Below, one piece after another: positions 60,351 to 64,000 of a DNA stretch of 64,000 bases. A program made the translations under genes and the position numbers. The first letter of the stretch is position 1, and every line of letters starts with the position of its first letter. Origin of the DNA: Sipunculus nudus (lineage: Eukaryota; Annelida; Sipuncula; Golfingiida; Sipunculidae). Below the pieces are notes generated by a model, which saw only the letters and a program-made list of their open reading frames with translations, was not told the DNA's origin and did no database searches. The stretch covers positions 26,777,956 to 26,841,955 of the forward strand of contig CM049312.1 in assembly GCA_026874595.1 (NCBI GenBank). Direction: 5' to 3'.

Positions 60351-60426
60351 ATGTCAATAAGACGGACACATGTCAATAAGACGGATACATGTCAATAAGA
60401 CGGACACATGTCAATAAGACGGACAC
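60351..60426 (+). repeat. 19-bp minisatellite, four copies
   Basis: The unit ATGTCAATAAGACGGACAC is repeated four times with one C-to-T change in the second copy. Confidence 0.95.
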
Positions 60427-60526
60427 GAGATTTTTTATAGATATGATTTGTATGGTATCTGTTTACTTAAGCAATCCTTAAACATATAAACTTTATTTGT
60501 TTAACATGGAATGTACAACTAGTTAT

Positions 60527-60722
60527 AACAACTAACACCAGGCAGTCTCCATGGCTCGGATGTTGGCGCTAAGTAGCCGGTAAGAGTGGATGAAAACCGG
60601 AGGACCCGGAGAAAACCACCGACCTTGGACGGGCAACTACAACCAACTCTCTTAGCCACGCCGGGAATCGAACCCGGGTCACCAGCGGAAAGGGCCGAAC
60701 GTTTTACCACCATTCATTAAAT
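60527..60722 (-). repeat. tRNA-derived SINE (family C)
   Basis: On the minus strand a B box GGGTTCGATTCCC lies near 60,667-60,679, followed by a body with the core TTTTCTCCGGGTCCTCCGG. The A box is weak. A core fragment of the same family is at 47,960. It resembles the conserved-core SINEs common in molluscs, which is an inference from memory of the style. Confidence 0.7.
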
Positions 60723-60726
60723 ATAA

Positions 60727-61560
60727 AAAAAAACCAACCAAATGTGACTAAAACCTAATAAGGTTTAGAGACACTCAGAATGTACATGCAATCTAAATTA
60801 AAACTAGATATGAGTGATGAATTTGGAGATTTTGCGTCGCATAATACTTGTTTACGGATGCCGACCTCAATTCCCTAACCCGCTCTGCCAGGCAGATATT
60901 ATAACATCGTTGAAGATTTTACCCGTATTCAACTCATTATGGTGATCTTTAATGGAATCACTATGTTACACTCTCCTTGTCAATGGCTGACGCTGGTGTA
61001 ATCAAGGTCTAAAAACAGAAGATTGCCTCTCACTAGACTGTAAACTTTGGAAAGCAGGCTATTGATTATTTCAACTAGAGAGCTGAAATAGATAAGGGTT
61101 TAACAAAAAAGACTGACATGGTATATTACACAGGGCATCGGCAAACATTAGCAAATATATTTTGAACCGCCAAAAGATGACAGAGAGCATTTTAAGCCTT
61201 TTGACTTTAGTATGAACACGCTTACTGCTGCAAGCTTCTCCTGGTAGCTAAAGCAATCAGAATGAAGGTCATCAATGGCATAGACATTCAGGTGACCAAG
61301 GTTGGCTCAGGCCACGATGTCAGAGGCACTAGAAGAACATATAATCGACTTCAAAGGGAAAATAAAGTATGCGAAACTTATAGAGGGCAAGAACGATCAT
61401 GAGAGCATAAGGACATATGAAGTCATCAAATAGTCATGCCAAGCATAAGATCAGGAGCCAGGGCCAACAAAGACATAAAACAAAATATGTTAAGCCTGTT
61501 GCCAGCCGTATTACGTTTTATGGTGCGGTGGACTTTGTTTGGGTTCCTGCTCTTTCATTC
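60727..61560. other. Stretch without recognised features
   Basis: No gene or repeat supported. Confidence 0.5.
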
Positions 61561-62418
61561 TGTTACGGAACAGATCACGTATGCGTGACGAACATAATCT
61601 TTGTCATGGAAATAAAAAAACAGATTCTGTTACACTAGGCAGCGTGAAATGTCTAGGGGAATGAATCAAGAAGTCAGTGTTTTTTTCGTAAACAAATAAA
61701 TATAATTTATTCTTGAAACAACCCTATCATTACAATACACTAAATCAATACAATTATACAGTATAACAGCAGTATAATGGCAAATCAATACAATCACACA
61801 GTAAAATAAACAAAGTGCACAGTACCTGGATACCACCACTGTCACAGAGATAAGTCCTTTAAAATGTATAAGCCGGATGAACAGTTCACACAAATCTTCT
61901 CGGAGAATAATAGTCCAATGTTATTACGAATCAATCTACTGTTATCCAATACTGAAATCCTGGGAGTGATCCGAAAGGCAAACTGAAAACTACATAAAAT
62001 CCTTAATTAATTTGAAGAAAATCTCTAACTGCTGCATGTATTGGAAAAGGTCCCACTCTCTGTGTCCGCTGGAATATTCTCTCACCTCTCTCTCGTCTCT
62101 AAAACACAGCCCCCCCCCCCATTTATAACTTCTCACCTACAGCCAAGAACCTTCCTTTTCTCGAACAATCCAAAGAATCTAACATAATACACAGTAAATA
62201 CGCGTTACAGGAAACATCTAGAAAAAGAACGCTGCGTCTATACATGCCAGGGTTCACACGTGAGCCGGCTCGGCTCGGCCAGGCGAGAAAGCCCCAAACT
62301 AGCATGACAGCGAGAGTTCAACCAGTACAGATTAAACTGAGAGTGCAACATCCGGCCAGGCCAGGCCGCTACAACACGAGTTACGCCCGTGTCACATAAT
62401 CAAAAAGACATCTGTAAT
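61561..62418 (-). mobile_element. Solo LTR, copy 5
   Basis: It starts TGTTACGGAA, has the palindrome at 61,574-61,589 and an AATAAA signal on the minus strand near 61,700-61,712. The far end is mutated (ATCTGTAATTTTT instead of CCTGTAACA). A short C tract at 62,110 interrupts the promoter region. Confidence 0.75.
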
Positions 62419-63555
62419 TTTTTTTTTTAAGAATATATGATTTTAAGTAATTGAAGTTATACTTATATAATTCACAATTGTAGCATTATACGTGCGACCT
62501 TTCCTTGCAAGGGACAGTTCGAAGTATTTATAAAAAGCTATCACATGACGGCTTAGGTTACATGAAGGGATCAATAGTGGAATATAGAACAGGGATACAT
62601 GTGGCAGCTTCTGAAATAAGATCTTGAGAAAATTGATTGCATTTATATAAAAAAAATATATGATGTGAAATTTTTAAATAGTCGACCTAAATAAATTACA
62701 AGAATATAAAACAACTCGATGGTTGTTTTCGGTTAAACAAAACGTTATGGTCTAAAAAGAAGTTTCTGCCTGTTAACGCCTTTCCAGGGACACTGTAGCC
62801 GTATTTTATACTAACCCAAACATCGCACTTAGAGGACAATGATGCCGCTAGCTTATCAATGGGCTTTAAGAGAGAAAACGCTGCTAATATTGGTATGGAG
62901 ACTCTGATTATGAATATCAGACGAGACTGCCTTTTCTGTGTCACAGACAGACGACCGGTCCATCAACTTCAGAGAGACTTCCTGTCTAGGGTTATTACAC
63001 AAAAAACCCCGGTATCATGAAGGTCATGGTCATATAACTATTATGGGGATAAAAGGAAACATCGGCTTGAACTGCCGGTCATAGAATATTCTCAGATATG
63101 TTACATCCAGATGGCTTGTCTTCCACAAAAAAAAGACATTTCTGTATATTTTTGTCAAATGCTGTGTTGTGGAATTCCATGGAAAACTGGAATTTTTTTT
63201 AGTGACTAGGCTTGATGTTTAGTGATTGTGCTACCCCTAACATTGGTTTGAAAAACTATCACCATGAACATAGTCTGATATTTTTCACCTAGGGGATATA
63301 TTATCAGACATTGGCACAATCTAGGACACACACATAGAAGTGCATCTCAAGAGCTAATGCAAGCATGGGCGATTATTAGACCAAGGTAACCCGAGACCAA
63401 GTGTCAATCAAGAACATATACTCGAATAAAAAGAAAAACCAGTCATTTTACAGGCTGCAAGTGATAATGAAGAGACAATATGACACAGGAATACATCAGT
63501 TACCAACGCAAATCGTCATTTCACACTGAGGGGTACCATAGATATTAAACTCGTT
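62419..63555. other. Stretch between two LTR copies
   Basis: About 1.1 kb between same-orientation LTR copies. No gag, protease, RT or integrase similarity is visible, so this is not an intact element. Confidence 0.5.
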
Positions 63556-63569
63556 AGCTAAAGATCAAT

Positions 63570-63952
63570 TTGTTGTAATCCAAAGTTAAGTTCTGGTAAT
63601 AGTCCAAAAAGCAAACTGAAGACTAAATTAAATCTGTTACAAAGTTTGAAGAATAAATATAAATGTTGCAATTATCGGTAAGGTCCACAAACTGACTCGC
63701 ACTCCTCCGTGTCCGCTGGAATATTTCTCTTCCTCGGGCTCTATATAAACACAGCCCCTAATTTATAGCTCTTCACCCCCAAAGCCTAGAAGCTTCTATT
63801 TCACAGCACTGTGTCTTTACACGTCATGGTTCACCCAGTACGGATTACACCGATCACTGTGTCTCTACACGCCATAGCAATGGACGCCCGGGGCTTGAGC
63901 CTAACACGAAACAGAATGTCAACAGCGTACAATAAAAGAGACACATGTAACA
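63570..63952 (-). mobile_element. LTR fragment, copy 6 (truncated)
   Basis: Matches the promoter-proximal half of the family (CACAAACTGAC, GTGTCCGCTGGAATAT, ACATGTAACA end at 63,952). Short internal deletions are present. A TATATAAA box lies near 63,742 on the plus strand and a weaker TATAAATTA on the minus strand. Confidence 0.7.
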
Positions 63953-64000
63953 ATGGCAGGACAGAAACTAACACCTTTCATTTTCAAATATGATTTATAA

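Noticed and set aside
60351-60426. CRISPR-like array
   Set aside because: Units are contiguous with no spacers, and the DNA is eukaryotic in character.
61561-63952. Intact LTR retrotransposon between two same-strand LTR copies
   Set aside because: The 1.1 kb between them has no gag or pol similarity, and the right copy is truncated.

Overview
The window looks like AT-rich, repeat-dense animal nuclear DNA. No protein-coding gene can be called with confidence. RNA polymerase III-type (tRNA-derived) SINEs with A and B boxes, solo LTRs, a CR1/L2-like LINE fragment, a pogo/Tigger-like element, a Harbinger-like element and about 15 long (TA)n arrays together suggest a lophotrochozoan, most likely a mollusc such as a bivalve. 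That assignment is an inference from repeat style; no diagnostic gene was seen. Most open reading frames here are short, low-complexity or inside repeats.

Left third (1-19,760): an imperfect tandem segmental duplication. Unit 1 (about 1-8,970, cut by the window edge) and unit 2 (about 8,970-19,760) are collinear and differ by roughly 8-12% by eye. A third unit starts near 19,760 and breaks off at once. The units differ by insertions: a 2.8 kb Harbinger-like element in unit 2 with a TTA target duplication and an empty site in unit 1, a roughly 0.9 kb block with a SINE in unit 2, different (TA)n arrays, and a roughly 1.9 kb block found only in unit 1 (6,850-8,740).

Middle (19,760-43,250): solo LTRs of one family (TGTTAC...GTAACA) at 21.2, 23.5, 34.9 and 42.0 kb, a LINE reverse-transcriptase fragment at 24.6 kb, four copies (two in the duplication units, two here) of a 300-bp GGCCAAAA-ended element, a 171-bp fold-back element at 30.2 kb, and many poly-G/C and (TA)n tracts.

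Right (43,250-64,000): a GC-richer block at 44.47-45.09 kb that is an inverted, diverged copy of 7.65-8.71 kb; it carries short, highly conserved islands and CTCF-like motifs. Next comes a 1.66 kb pogo-like element (46,193-47,855) that contains a perfect 205-bp duplication around a segment copied from 40.5 kb, and is itself framed by mirror-image copies of a GTACYGGTA-rich repeat, each abutting a (TA)n array. Beyond 49 kb the sequence is mostly unique AT-rich DNA with SINE remnants, small tandem repeats, a CpG-rich island at 57.2 kb and two more LTR copies near the right end.

Nothing here acts as an operon or pathway. The content is the product of duplication and transposition, with a few weak exon or enhancer candidates flagged at low confidence.
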